Source of the DNA: Actinomycetes bacterium
GTDB lineage: Bacteria; Actinomycetota; Acidimicrobiia; Acidimicrobiales; RAAP-2
NCBI GenBank assembly: GCA_021848365.1
Contig: JAJZUS010000001.1
Location: forward strand, 454,683-518,682
Direction: 5' to 3'
Length of the DNA: 64,000 bases
Below the pieces are notes generated by a model. It saw only the letters and a list, made by a program, of their open reading frames with translations. It was not told the origin of the DNA and ran no database searches. Below, piece by piece: positions 56,184-64,000 of this stretch. The number at the start of each line of letters is the position of its first letter. Position 1 is the stretch's first letter. Position numbers and translations under genes: made by a program.

Positions 56184-57422
56184 ATGCGTGAAACGAGCGA
56201 GCGTCGAGGCAGTCAGAGCACCCCCACCTTCTGGCGGCGGCGGGTCCCGGGAGCCCTCTTCGTGAGCGTGGTCGCCGCGGCCACGGTGCTCGCGACGGCC
56301 ACGACGGTGGCCGCGATCGCCTCGAAGGGCCAGGTCGCGACGTCCGCGCCCGTCGCCCGCGCCACCCCGGCGCCGCTCCTCGAGAGCCGCCCGGCGACTC
56401 CGGTCGCCACCCGTCCGGCGGCTCGGGTCGCCGCCCGTCCGGCCGCCCCCGCCGTCGCCCGTCACCCGCGCGTCGCGGTCGCTAGCCCGGTCGCGACCCA
56501 CCCGGCCACGACCCACCCGGCCACGACCCACCCGGTCGCCGCTCGCCCGGCGACGGTCGCGACGACCTCCGCCCCGGTGCGCCGCGGCGCCCCGACCCGT
56601 ACCGCGACGCGTCCCACCCCGACCCGCGCCGCCGCCGCGCCCACCCTCTCCGCGGCCGCCGCCGCGCTCCTCGCGCACCTCAACCCGGCCGGCAACATCG
56701 CGCCGAGCCCCGACTACCTCTCTTCCGGGCAGTGCACCCAGACGGGTGGCGGCTGGAGCTGCACCAACCCCTGCGTGACGGCGAGCCTCGGCTGGCCGAC
56801 GGTCGACAACACGGTCGCCTGCACCACCTACGTGCTCGCCGCCATCAACCACGCGCGCGGCCTCGAGGGCGTCGCGCCGATGGTCCTGCCGTCCAACTGG
56901 TACCAGCTGAGCGCCCCTGAGCAGCTCTTCGTCGTCGCCGACCTCGAGCGCACCGCCCGCGGGCTCACCCCCTACTTGGGGATCAACGCGAGCCTGACCC
57001 GCGCGGCCCAGTCGGCCGCCCAGGCCCAGGCCGACCCCAGCCCGGCCGCCGGCTTCGCCACGGCGACCGACGCCCAGGGGTATCCGGCGGTCGACGGGAC
57101 CTGGGCGACCGGCTTCTCGGTCCTCGCCGCCGACTACGCCTGGATGTACAACGACGGCTGGGGCGGCAGCGCCAATAACACTTCGAACGCCGACTGCGCC
57201 TCGGCGACCTCCGCGGGCTGCTGGAGCCACCGTGACGAGCTGCTCGGGTACGCCCCCGGGTTCAACCCCGGCGTCGGCCTCGACTCGGCGAACGCCGAGA
57301 TGGGCGTCGGCGTCGCGGTCGTCAACGGATCGGGCTCCTTCGTCGACCTGATCGAGGCGCCCTCCGGCGCCGCTCCGGCGATGACCTTCACCTGGGCCCA
57401 GAACGTCCTCCCGTACCTCTGA
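56184..57422 (+). CDS. Exported protein with Ala/Pro/Thr linker and CAP-like domain
   Basis: A 412-aa protein. A basic N-terminus and a helix at about 24-45 act as signal or anchor. Residues 50-150 are low-complexity with repeated RPA and THPATTHPATTHP, wall-spanning in character. The C-terminal domain (about 165-412) has two closely spaced Cys pairs (SGQCTQTGGGWSCTNPC), AAINHARGLEGVAP, DLERTARGLTPYLGIN and CWSHRDELLG, a pattern resembling bacterial CAP/SCP (CAP superfamily) domains. Its biochemical role is unknown. Its stop TGA overlaps an ATG, but the response regulator probably starts later. Confidence 0.75.
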   Translation: MRETSERRGSQSTPTFWRRRVPGALFVSVVAAATVLATATTVAAIASKGQVATSAPVARATPAPLLESRPATPVATRPAARVAARPAAPAVARHPRVAVASPVATHPATTHPATTHPVAARPATVATTSAPVRRGAPTRTATRPTPTRAAAAPTLSAAAAALLAHLNPAGNIAPSPDYLSSGQCTQTGGGWSCTNPCVTASLGWPTVDNTVACTTYVLAAINHARGLEGVAPMVLPSNWYQLSAPEQLFVVADLERTARGLTPYLGINASLTRAAQSAAQAQADPSPAAGFATATDAQGYPAVDGTWATGFSVLAADYAWMYNDGWGGSANNTSNADCASATSAGCWSHRDELLGYAPGFNPGVGLDSANAEMGVGVAVVNGSGSFVDLIEAPSGAAPAMTFTWAQNVLPYL

Positions 57423-57586
57423 TGGCGACCCGGACCCTCCCCGATACCCGAGAGATCGCCGCCGCACTCGTAGAATCACGGCGTGTTCTCGAGGAGTGGT
57501 CCGTTCCCGTCCCCGCCTCGCGACCGGCGCGCTCGTCGCGCCGCTCCCCCCGGCCCACCGTCCGCCGGCCGCGCCGGCGGGGCGCG

Positions 57587-58303
57587 GTGAGCACCGTCCT
57601 CGTCGTCGACGACGACGAGGAGATCGTCGGGCTCCTGGAGCGCCACCTCGCCGGGGAGGGCTTCACGGTCGTGAGCGCCGCCACCCCGGAGGACGCCGTC
57701 GCCCGGGCCATCGAGAGCTCCCCCGACCTCATCCTCCTCGACATCGTGCTCGGGGACCGCGACGGCCGCGAGGTCCTCACCGAGGTTCGCCTCTTCTCCG
57801 ACGTGCCGGTCATCTTCCTCACCGGGCGGGGCCTCGAGTCCGACCGGATCGTGGGGCTGCGCATGGGGGCCGACGACTACATCGTGAAGCCCTTCTCCCT
57901 CGGCGAGCTCTCGGCCCGCATCGAGACGGTGCTGCGCCGCAGCGCGACGGTCGTCGACCGCACGGTGGAGACGGCGACCCGCCGCTACGGCGACCTCACC
58001 ATCAACGAGACGACCCACGAGGCGACCCGCCACGGTCAGCTGGTGGACCTCACGGCGAAGGAGTTCGCCCTCCTCGCCTTCCTCGCGGCCCACCCGCGCC
58101 AGGTCTTCTCGCGCGAGCAACTGCTGCGCCAGGTGTGGGAGTCCTCGGCCGAGTGGCAGACCGACGCGACCGTGACCGAGCACATCCGCCGCCTGCGGGG
58201 CAAGATCGAGGACGACCCCGATCACCCCGGCTGGATCGTCACGGTGCGGGGCGCCGGCTACCGCTTCGAGCCGGGATCGAGCCGCCGGCCTCCCGCTCAC
58301 TGA
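57587..58303 (+). CDS. OmpR-family response regulator
   Basis: A 238-aa regulator. The receiver domain has VVDDDEE, phospho-acceptor Asp52 in LLDIVLGDRDG, the switch Thr in FLTGRG and Lys in IVKPF. The winged-helix domain ends RRLRGKIEDD and [13 protein letters not shown] chose the GTG at 57587 because it starts the receiver domain exactly. An ATG at 57422 would add 55 Arg/Pro-rich residues unlike the family. A TAGAAT at 57471-57476 inside that stretch could be a -10. The last 65 bp overlap the 3' end of the convergent hybrid kinase, its probable partner. Confidence 0.9.
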   Translation: MSTVLVVDDDEEIVGLLERHLAGEGFTVVSAATPEDAVARAIESSPDLILLDIVLGDRDGREVLTEVRLFSDVPVIFLTGRGLESDRIVGLRMGADDYIVKPFSLGELSARIETVLRRSATVVDRTVETATRRYGDLTINETTHEATRHGQLVDLTAKEFALLAFLAAHPRQVFSREQLLRQVWESSAEWQTDATVTEHIRRLRGKIEDDPDHPGWIVTVRGAGYRFEPGSSRRPPAH

Positions 58304-60644
58304 TCGCCTCGGCGAGTCGGCTCGGGGCGAAGGGCTTCGCGAGGAAGCCGGCCCCCTCGAGCCCGGCGACGACCGACGCCGTCGCCGTCCCCGACATGAG
58401 GAGGACGCCGATCTCGGGGTAGCGGGCCCGCAGCTCGCGCGCGAGGGCGTCGCCGGTCATCCCCCCGAGGCTCACGTCGCTCACGAGGAGGTCGACCCCC
58501 TCGAGCTCGCCACCGAGCTCGAGGGCCGCCTCGGCCGTGACGGCCTCGACGACCCGGTGTCCCCGGCGGGCGATCACCTGGGCGACCCAGTGGCGCTGGA
58601 CCGCGTCGTCCTCGACGAGCAGCACCGTGAGCGGCGCGACCTCGTCCCCAGCGCGCTCGAGGGGCGTCGCGGGGGCCGGGGCGCTGGGGGCCTCGTCGGC
58701 GACCGGGAGGACGATCTCGAAGACCGCGCCCTCCCCGGGCCGGGAGTCGACCTCGATCGAGCCCCCGCTCTCCACGACGAGGCGTCGCACCCCGGCGAGC
58801 CCGAGGCCGTTCCCCTTGAGGCCCTTCGTGGTGAAGAGGGGCTCGAAGCAGCGGGCCCGGGTCGCCTCGTCCATGCCGACGCCGGTGTCGCGGACCCGCA
58901 GGACGACGACGTCCCCGGAGCTCGCAACGGGGTGGCGCGCCGCGACGGCGGCGGCGCTCGCCCGCGTGACGGTGAGAGTGACCGTCCCCCCCTGCGCCAT
59001 GGCGTCGCGGGCGTTGAGGACGAGGTTGAGGACGGCCTGCTCGAAGCGGTCGGGGTCGATCAGGATCGCCGACTCGTCCTCCACCACGAGGCGCAGGGAG
59101 ACCGAGCGGCCGACGATGCGGGTCATGATCGCCTCGTTGGCCCGCAGCACGTCGCCGGGCCGGATGACCTGGGGGGTGGAGGGCCGGGTGCGCCCGAGCG
59201 TCTGGAGCTGGGCGGTGAGGGCGGCCGCCCGCTCGGTCGCGGCGACGATCTCGCGCACCAGGGGTCGCTCGTCGTCGCGGACCCGTCCGCCGAGCAGGTC
59301 GCCGTAGCCGGAGATGAGGGTGAGGAGGTTGTTGAAGTCGTGGATGATCGACCCGGCGACCTGGCCGCGCAGCTCCATGGCGTGGGCGTGGCGGAGCTCC
59401 TCGGTGATGAGTCGCCACTCGGTGAGGTCGTCGACGAGGGTGAGGAGCGTGTCGGACTCCTCGCGCGAGACGCGCTCGGTGACGAGGCGGAGGTCGCGGG
59501 TGCGGCCCCCGAACGCGACCGTCGCGAGGTCGACCCGCTGGCGGCCGCCCCCGCTCGCCGCGCGGTCCCAGAGCGGCGCGAGGACCTCGCGCAGCGCGTC
59601 GGGCACCTCGCCGGCGTCGCCGTCCCACCCGAACAGCGTGACGGCCTGGCGGTTCCCCCAGCGCACCCCGCGATCCGTCGCCGCGACCTCGAAGATGGCG
59701 ACGGGGACCGCCTCGACGAGGGCGCGCCACCGGGCCTCACCGGCGACGAGGGCGCGCGTCAGGTCGCCCGCGTCGAGGGCGGCCGTCACGAGGGTCGCGA
59801 GCAGGTCGACGATCTCGCGATCGCCGGGGGACGAGTCGTCCGCCGCGACGCGGATCTCCCCGCGGGGCGTCCCGTCGGGGTGAGTGAGCGGGGCGACGAG
59901 GTGGCCCGTTCGCTCGCCACTCGCTGAGGCCGCGAGGTCGACCGCGAAGTCGCGGCCGGGGAAGATCTCCGCCAACGGGTCGGCGAGGGCGCGCGCGACG
60001 TCGGTCGTCGGTCCCGCGTCGCGCAGGCGGATCGCCGTCTCCACGAGCGCGCGCATCCGGGTCGCTCGGCGCGCCGCCTCGGCCGCGGTGCGTCGGGCGT
60101 GGCGGCGCAGGCTGGCGCGCTCGACCCCGACGGCCGCGCGCCAGGCCACCTCGTCGATGGAGGTGAGCTCCATGGGACCGAAACCCGGCTGACCGTCGGC
60201 GCGAACGAAGGCGGCGGCCGCGACGACGCGGTCGTGGACGCGTAGCGGGACGACCATCACGTAGGGGAGGCCCCGACGCACGTCGGCCGGGAGGCGGTGT
60301 CGCTCCGTGCGCTCGATCGAGTGATCGAGGAGCTCGTCGAGCTGCGCCGCGCGCTCCGCGCGCTGCTCGAGGGAGTGACCCTCCATCGAGCGGGCGATCT
60401 CCCGCGACCACGGCCCGTCGACGACGCGTACCACGACCCACTGGCAGAACTCGCGCACCGCCGTCTCGGCGAGACCGGTCATGAACCGGTCGTAGTCCTC
60501 GCCCCGGTCGTCGCCGACGGCGTCGTCGGTGCGCCGTACCGTCTCGGCGAAGAGCTCAGTGAGACGTCGGGCCCGCTCGAGGGCGGCGTCGTCTTCACCG
60601 GCGCGCCGGGGACGCAGGAGGTCGGGGGCCGAGTCGTCGAGCAC
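58239..60644 (-). CDS. Soluble hybrid histidine kinase (GAF-GAF-PAS-HisKA-HATPase-REC)
   Basis: An 801-aa cytoplasmic kinase without membrane helices. Two GAF-like regions (about 45-175 and 195-300) precede a PAS region (about 305-420). The phospho-accepting His is in [19 protein letters not shown], a form typical of the HisKA kinases with fused receivers. ATPase boxes are [18 protein letters not shown] and [15 protein letters not shown]-terminal receiver has LLVEDD, phospho-acceptor Asp in [14 protein letters not shown] and FLAKPF. GAF/PAS input suggests an intracellular small-molecule, redox or light signal. The GTG start has a poor ribosome binding site. It diverges from the giant adhesin. 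Confidence 0.92.
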   Translation of the reverse strand: MLDDSAPDLLRPRRAGEDDAALERARRLTELFAETVRRTDDAVGDDRGEDYDRFMTGLAETAVREFCQWVVVRVVDGPWSREIARSMEGHSLEQRAERAAQLDELLDHSIERTERHRLPADVRRGLPYVMVVPLRVHDRVVAAAAFVRADGQPGFGPMELTSIDEVAWRAAVGVERASLRRHARRTAAEAARRATRMRALVETAIRLRDAGPTTDVARALADPLAEIFPGRDFAVDLAASASGERTGHLVAPLTHPDGTPRGEIRVAADDSSPGDREIVDLLATLVTAALDAGDLTRALVAGEARWRALVEAVPVAIFEVAATDRGVRWGNRQAVTLFGWDGDAGEVPDALREVLAPLWDRAASGGGRQRVDLATVAFGGRTRDLRLVTERVSREESDTLLTLVDDLTEWRLITEELRHAHAMELRGQVAGSIIHDFNNLLTLISGYGDLLGGRVRDDERPLVREIVAATERAAALTAQLQTLGRTRPSTPQVIRPGDVLRANEAIMTRIVGRSVSLRLVVEDESAILIDPDRFEQAVLNLVLNARDAMAQGGTVTLTVTRASAAAVAARHPVASSGDVVVLRVRDTGVGMDEATRARCFEPLFTTKGLKGNGLGLAGVRRLVVESGGSIEVDSRPGEGAVFEIVLPVADEAPSAPAPATPLERAGDEVAPLTVLLVEDDAVQRHWVAQVIARRGHRVVEAVTAEAALELGGELEGVDLLVSDVSLGGMTGDALARELRARYPEIGVLLMSGTATASVVAGLEGAGFLAKPFAPSRLAEAISEREAGGSIPARSGSRRPAP

Positions 60645-60691
60645 GGCCCGACGCTAGCGAGGGTGGGGTCCGCGACGGTGACGGAGGCCGG

Positions 60692-60711
60692 ACGTTTCAC
60701 AGCGAAAACGT
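60692..60711. promoter_or_regulatory. Inverted repeat ACGTTT-N8-AAACGT
   Basis: A perfect 6-bp dyad lies 48 bp upstream of the hybrid kinase start and 136 bp upstream of the adhesin, followed by a small GGGAC/GTCCC hairpin at 60721-60734. It is a candidate operator in the divergent promoter region; the binding protein is unknown. Confidence 0.45.
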
Positions 60712-60770
60712 TGGAAACATGGGACTTTGGTCCCGAGGGCCGCGAAACTTAGCAGATTCATATCCCAACA

Positions 60771-60792
60771 ATTTGACAAATATTTGACAAAT
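60771..60792 (+). promoter_or_regulatory. Tandem ATTTGACAAAT direct repeats
   Basis: Two exact, adjacent 11-bp copies, each containing the consensus -35 hexamer TTGACA, lie 55-76 bp upstream of the adhesin start in a strikingly AT-rich stretch. They may be tandem -35 elements or a regulator's direct-repeat site. Candidate -10s downstream (around 60796-60812) are weak. Confidence 0.5.
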
Positions 60793-60846
60793 TGGAAAGA
60801 TTTCTTCCGGCCGCGTCGTGGCCAACCGCAGAGACGAGGAGACGTC

Positions 60847-63800
60847 ATGCAATCTGGATCGCGCAGTTCGCGCAGGGGGGTCGGTCGCGTGAGGGGATCG
60901 ATGCCCAAGTGGGTGGCCACGCTCGTCGTCGGCGTCACCCTGGGGGCCAGTGCGGCGACGAACGTCGCCCTGACCTCGACGGCCGGTGCGGTGAGCACGA
61001 CCCCGACGTCGACGGCGGCGGTCCACGTGACGGCCCACGGCAATCCGATGGGCGGCAACGAGGGCAACAACAAGTGCGTCGGCAACGCCGACGGCAACTC
61101 GGGTCAGGACAACCAGGTCGGGCCGAGCGCCCGTCGTGCCCACGACACTGGCGACTCCGGGCAAGCGAACGACAACGACAGCGACGACACGGTCAGCTGC
61201 TTCACGGTCACCTACGACTGGAACTACGCGGGTAGCTCCTCCCAGGTCACTACGAGCGAGAGTCAGGGCTCCAACGCGATCGCGCAGGCGCCGAGCGCTC
61301 CGAACCGGACGGGCTACACCTTCGTCGGTTGGAGCACGTCGAGCACGGGCACGTCGCCGCTCTTCTCGTACACGGTGACGGGCGCGGTGACTCTCTTCGC
61401 GATCTGGACGGCGAACCCGTCCACGACGTGTGGCACCTCGTCGGGTGACACCCCCAACGAAGGGGACGCTCCGCCGCCGGTGGCCGATCACGTCTCTCAC
61501 GACACCACGAACGGCGACAACGACAATGACGACTCGGGGGCAAGCTGCGCGAACTTCTCCGTCGCGAAGTCCGCGTCCGTCGCGGGCAACGTCATCACCT
61601 ACACCATCACCGCCACCAACAGCGGCACGGGTGTGAGCACGGTGAGCGTGACCGACAGCGTCCCCGCCGGCACCTCCTACGTCACGTCGTCCGCGACCAA
61701 CGGGGCTGTCGAGACCGGCACGTCGATCTACTGGACGAGTGGTTTGGTCGCGTCGAACGGCGGGACCGCGAGCTTCTCGTTCCAGGTCGACGTGACCAGC
61801 GGGTCGGCCGCGATCTCCAACACGGCCGACTGGACCGGACCGGGCTGTGCGACGTCGCCGACGACTCCGTGCACGACTAACCCCGTCACGACCGACGTCA
61901 TCACGCTGAACGGCAACGGCGGCACCGTCGACGGCTCCTCCACCTACTACCTGGCCTGCTCGCCCGGCACGACGGTCGACCTGAGCGGGCTGACCCTGAC
62001 GCCGCCCGCCGGCGACTCCTTCTCGGGATGGACCGACTCGAGCAGTAACACCGTTTCGAGTCCCGTCAGCTGCTCGACCGAGACCCTGACGGCCACCTGG
62101 GCGCCGACCGCGGCGGCGAACTTCTCCGTCGCGAAGACGTCCACGACCTCCGGTGACACGATCACCTACACGATCACGGCCACGAACAACGGCAACGCCG
62201 CCGGCACGGTGAGCGTGACCGACAACGTGCCCACTGGCACCTCCCTCCTCGGGCCGTCAGTGTCCAACGGGGTGACCGTCGCTGGCTCGAAGATCAGTTG
62301 GACGAGTCCCTCGGTCGCACCGAACGGCGGGACCGCGAGCTTCTCGTTCCAGGTCGACGTGACGAATGGGTCGGCCGCGATCTCCAACACGGCCGACTGG
62401 ACCGGACCGGGCTGTGCGACGTCGCCGACGACTCCGTGCACGACGAACACCGTCACGACCGACGTCATCACGCTGGACGCCGGTCCCGGAACGGTCGTTG
62501 GCTCCGGAATGCGCAGCGGTGCCCCAACGGTCTACCTGACCTGCTCGCCCGGCACGACGGTCGACCTGACCGGTTGGACCGTGACGCCGCCCTCCGGTTT
62601 CAACTTCTTGTCCTGGCTCGTCGGGACCGGTGCGAACCAGGGGAGCATGGTGTCCGGGTCGACGACCTGCACGACCGAGACCCTCAACGCCTTCTACATT
62701 CCCTCCGTCTTCCCACTCATCAACGTGACGAAGACCGCCACTCCGACGCCGACGAGCAACGCCAACCCGGCCGGCAACGAGATCACCTACACCATCACGG
62801 TGACCAACTCGGGCGGCCTCGCGAGCACGGCGCCAGTGACGGTGAGTGACCAGCTGCCCGCCGGCGAGACCTTCGTCGCGACGACCAGCCCCGCGGGCAC
62901 GCCCGCGGCGACCTACGACGGCACGACGGGCACCGTCTCGTGGGTCGCGAACGTCGTCAATGCGAACTCGTCGCTCTCGTTCACGATCACCGTGAGCGTC
63001 GCGGCGGGGTACTCCGGCGCGATCACGAACCAGGCGCTCTGGAGCGGTCAGGGCTGCCAAAACGGTGACGGCGTGAACTGCGTGGCGCAGGCGACGAGCA
63101 CCATCGACACGCTGACGCTCAACGGCAACGGCGGGACCTTCACCGGTGGCGCCACCACGGCGACCACCTCGTGCGTCGACGGTGGCACGGTCACGCTCAG
63201 CGCGCTGAGCGTGCCGACCGAGACCGGCTACACGTTCGCCGGCTGGTCGACGGCTCAGGGGGGCCCGGCGATCTCAGCCACGACGATCAACTGCGCGACC
63301 GAGACCCTGTACGCGCAGTGGACGGCCGACCAGTACACGGTGACCTACGACCCGAACGGCGGCAGCGGATCGCCGACCAACGTGTCCGAGAACTACGGAT
63401 CTGACGCGATCGCGCAGGCTCCGACGGCTCCGACCCGGACGGGCTACTCGTTCGTCGGCTGGAACACCTCCAACACGGCGACCACCGGACTCGGCACCTA
63501 CACGGTGACCGGTGCGATCACCCTCTTCGCGGTCTGGTCCCAGAACCCGGTGAGCCCCGTCACCTACACGGTCACCTACGACCCGAACGGTGGCTCGGTC
63601 ACCCCGACCTCGGCGGTCTACACCGTCGGTGGCTCGGCGCTCACCCTGCCGACCCCGACTCGCTCGGGCTACACCTTCGACGGCTGGTTCTCGGCCGCGA
63701 CCGGTGGCTCGTCGGTCGGTGCCGCGGGGGCCTCGTTCACGCCCACCGGCACGGAGACCGTCTTCGCCCAGTGGACGCAGAACCCGGTGAACCCCGTCAC

Positions 63801-64000
63801 CTACACGGTCACCTACGACCCGAACGGTGGCTCGGTCACCCCGACCTCGGCGGTCTACACCGTCGGTGGCTCGGCGCTCACCCTGCCGACCCCGACTCGC
63901 TCGGGCTACACCTTCGACGGCTGGTTCTCGGCCGCGACCGGTGGCTCGTCGGTCGGTGCCGCGGGGGCCTCGTTCACGCCCACCGGCACGGAGACCGTCT
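60847..64000 (+). CDS. Giant repeat adhesin (DUF11 and InlB B-repeat type), 3' end outside window
   Basis: At least 1051 residues, open to the window edge. GAGGAGACG precedes the ATG; an inner ATG at 60901 with GAGGGGA is an alternative. A signal peptide ends near AGAVS. An Asn/Asp/Gly-rich segment follows. One InlB B-type (Listeria-Bacteroides) repeat is near 61207-61410 (RTGYTFVGWS). Three DUF11-like beta domains (VAKSASVAGNVITYTITATN, VAKTSTTSGDTITYTITATN and VTKTATPT then ITYTITVTN) are at 61546-63060. From 63112 a run of InlB-type repeats (VTYDPNGGS...GYTFDGW) ends in near-identical copies. Likely a surface adhesin; no anchor is visible because the C-terminus is missing. Confidence 0.88.
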   Translation, partial: MQSGSRSSRRGVGRVRGSMPKWVATLVVGVTLGASAATNVALTSTAGAVSTTPTSTAAVHVTAHGNPMGGNEGNNKCVGNADGNSGQDNQVGPSARRAHDTGDSGQANDNDSDDTVSCFTVTYDWNYAGSSSQVTTSESQGSNAIAQAPSAPNRTGYTFVGWSTSSTGTSPLFSYTVTGAVTLFAIWTANPSTTCGTSSGDTPNEGDAPPPVADHVSHDTTNGDNDNDDSGASCANFSVAKSASVAGNVITYTITATNSGTGVSTVSVTDSVPAGTSYVTSSATNGAVETGTSIYWTSGLVASNGGTASFSFQVDVTSGSAAISNTADWTGPGCATSPTTPCTTNPVTTDVITLNGNGGTVDGSSTYYLACSPGTTVDLSGLTLTPPAGDSFSGWTDSSSNTVSSPVSCSTETLTATWAPTAAANFSVAKTSTTSGDTITYTITATNNGNAAGTVSVTDNVPTGTSLLGPSVSNGVTVAGSKISWTSPSVAPNGGTASFSFQVDVTNGSAAISNTADWTGPGCATSPTTPCTTNTVTTDVITLDAGPGTVVGSGMRSGAPTVYLTCSPGTTVDLTGWTVTPPSGFNFLSWLVGTGANQGSMVSGSTTCTTETLNAFYIPSVFPLINVTKTATPTPTSNANPAGNEITYTITVTNSGGLASTAPVTVSDQLPAGETFVATTSPAGTPAATYDGTTGTVSWVANVVNANSSLSFTITVSVAAGYSGAITNQALWSGQGCQNGDGVNCVAQATSTIDTLTLNGNGGTFTGGATTATTSCVDGGTVTLSALSVPTETGYTFAGWSTAQGGPAISATTINCATETLYAQWTADQYTVTYDPNGGSGSPTNVSENYGSDAIAQAPTAPTRTGYSFVGWNTSNTATTGLGTYTVTGAITLFAVWSQNPVSPVTYTVTYDPNGGSVTPTSAVYTVGGSALTLPTPTRSGYTFDGWFSAATGGSSVGAAGASFTPTGTETVFAQWTQNPVNPVTYTVTYDPNGGSVTPTSAVYTVGGSALTLPTPTRSGYTFDGWFSAATGGSSVGAAGASFTPTGTETV
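61754..62476 (+). repeat. Two near-identical DUF11-region blocks 567 bp apart
   Basis: The stretch 61754-61909 is almost the same as 62321-62476 at DNA level (offset 567 nt, 189 codons), with only scattered differences. Both encode the NGGTASFSFQVDVT to TDVITL part of the domain, suggesting recent duplication or gene conversion. Confidence 0.8.
63541..64000 (+). repeat. 237-bp tandem repeat with near-perfect identity
   Basis: The unit at 63541-63777 (79 codons, one InlB-type repeat) recurs from 63778 to the window end. Across the 223 shared bases I see one difference, G at 63554 against A at 63791 (Ser to Asn). More copies probably lie beyond the window. Confidence 0.93.

Noticed and set aside
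57422..57586. Response regulator starting at the ATG overlapping the CAP-like stop
   Set aside because: It would add 55 Arg/Pro-rich residues before a receiver domain that starts exactly at the GTG at 57587. It is still possible, but less likely.
61728..63060. Minus-strand frames opposite the adhesin
   Set aside because: Shadows of the repeats; similar frames reappear at the same offset because the plus-strand DNA is duplicated.

Overview
The window is GC-rich, gene-dense DNA of a free-living aerobic actinobacterium. GTG starts and 1-4 nt gene overlaps are frequent, the cytochrome oxidase has a CtaF-type subunit IV, the succinate dehydrogenase anchor is of the Sdh1 (Rv0249c) type, and DprE1/DprE2 homologues are present. 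The many exported repeat proteins and the gene content would suit the class Acidimicrobiia. That placement is inference from gene content, not a phylogeny. I see no phage, insertion sequence, CRISPR array or rRNA. Two tRNA genes are present.

Layout. 1-3800: guaA and pcrA. 3892-5154: exported phosphodiester-glycosidase-like protein. 5156-8158 (minus): ubiA-type phosphoribosyltransferase, dprE1 and dprE2, the decaprenylphosphoryl-arabinose pathway. 8245-14943 (plus): a tightly packed metabolic run of B12-binding mutase subunit, sucC, sucD, purN, purH, folD, a cupin and metF, followed by mdh and a DUF2157-like membrane protein. 17686-22198 (minus): sdhCAB followed by an SCP2 protein and a nucleoside phosphorylase, with a LysR regulator upstream. 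23346-26449: three exported proteins of unknown function. 26537-31602 (minus): cytochrome c oxidase ctaC-ctaD-ctaF followed by an MmpL transporter. 31659-36870: MBL-fold hydrolase, tatA, azlCD, a CopD-like protein, an enoyl-CoA hydratase, a degenerate GH1 protein and a DedA protein. 36949-41016: DoxX-Rieske fusion, response regulator, sensor kinase and an SCO6745-like protein in one overlapping run. 42585-46874: a 1429-residue exported FN3/OmpA-like surface protein behind a 576-bp non-coding, locally AT-rich region. 46937-50670: alpha/beta hydrolase and three-gene proton-translocating transhydrogenase. 50775-55629: exported proteins, aldo/keto reductase, small ferredoxin, gltX and a YdcF-like protein. 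55658-55826: tRNA-Gln(CTG) and tRNA-Glu(CTC). 56184-64000: CAP-like exported protein, response regulator, large hybrid kinase, and a divergently transcribed giant repeat adhesin that runs off the window.

How it fits together. About half the window is aerobic central metabolism: sucCD, sdhCAB and mdh of the TCA cycle, cytochrome aa3-type oxidase, PntAA-AB-B transhydrogenase, and purine and one-carbon enzymes. The other half is envelope biology: an arabinan donor pathway, MmpL, and at least nine exported proteins, two of them very large and modular. Two two-component systems sit next to envelope genes. The most interesting candidates are the DPA operon with the benzothiazinone-target cysteine replaced by alanine, the DoxX-Rieske/two-component operon, the FN3-OmpA surface protein, and the kinase/regulator/adhesin module at the right edge.
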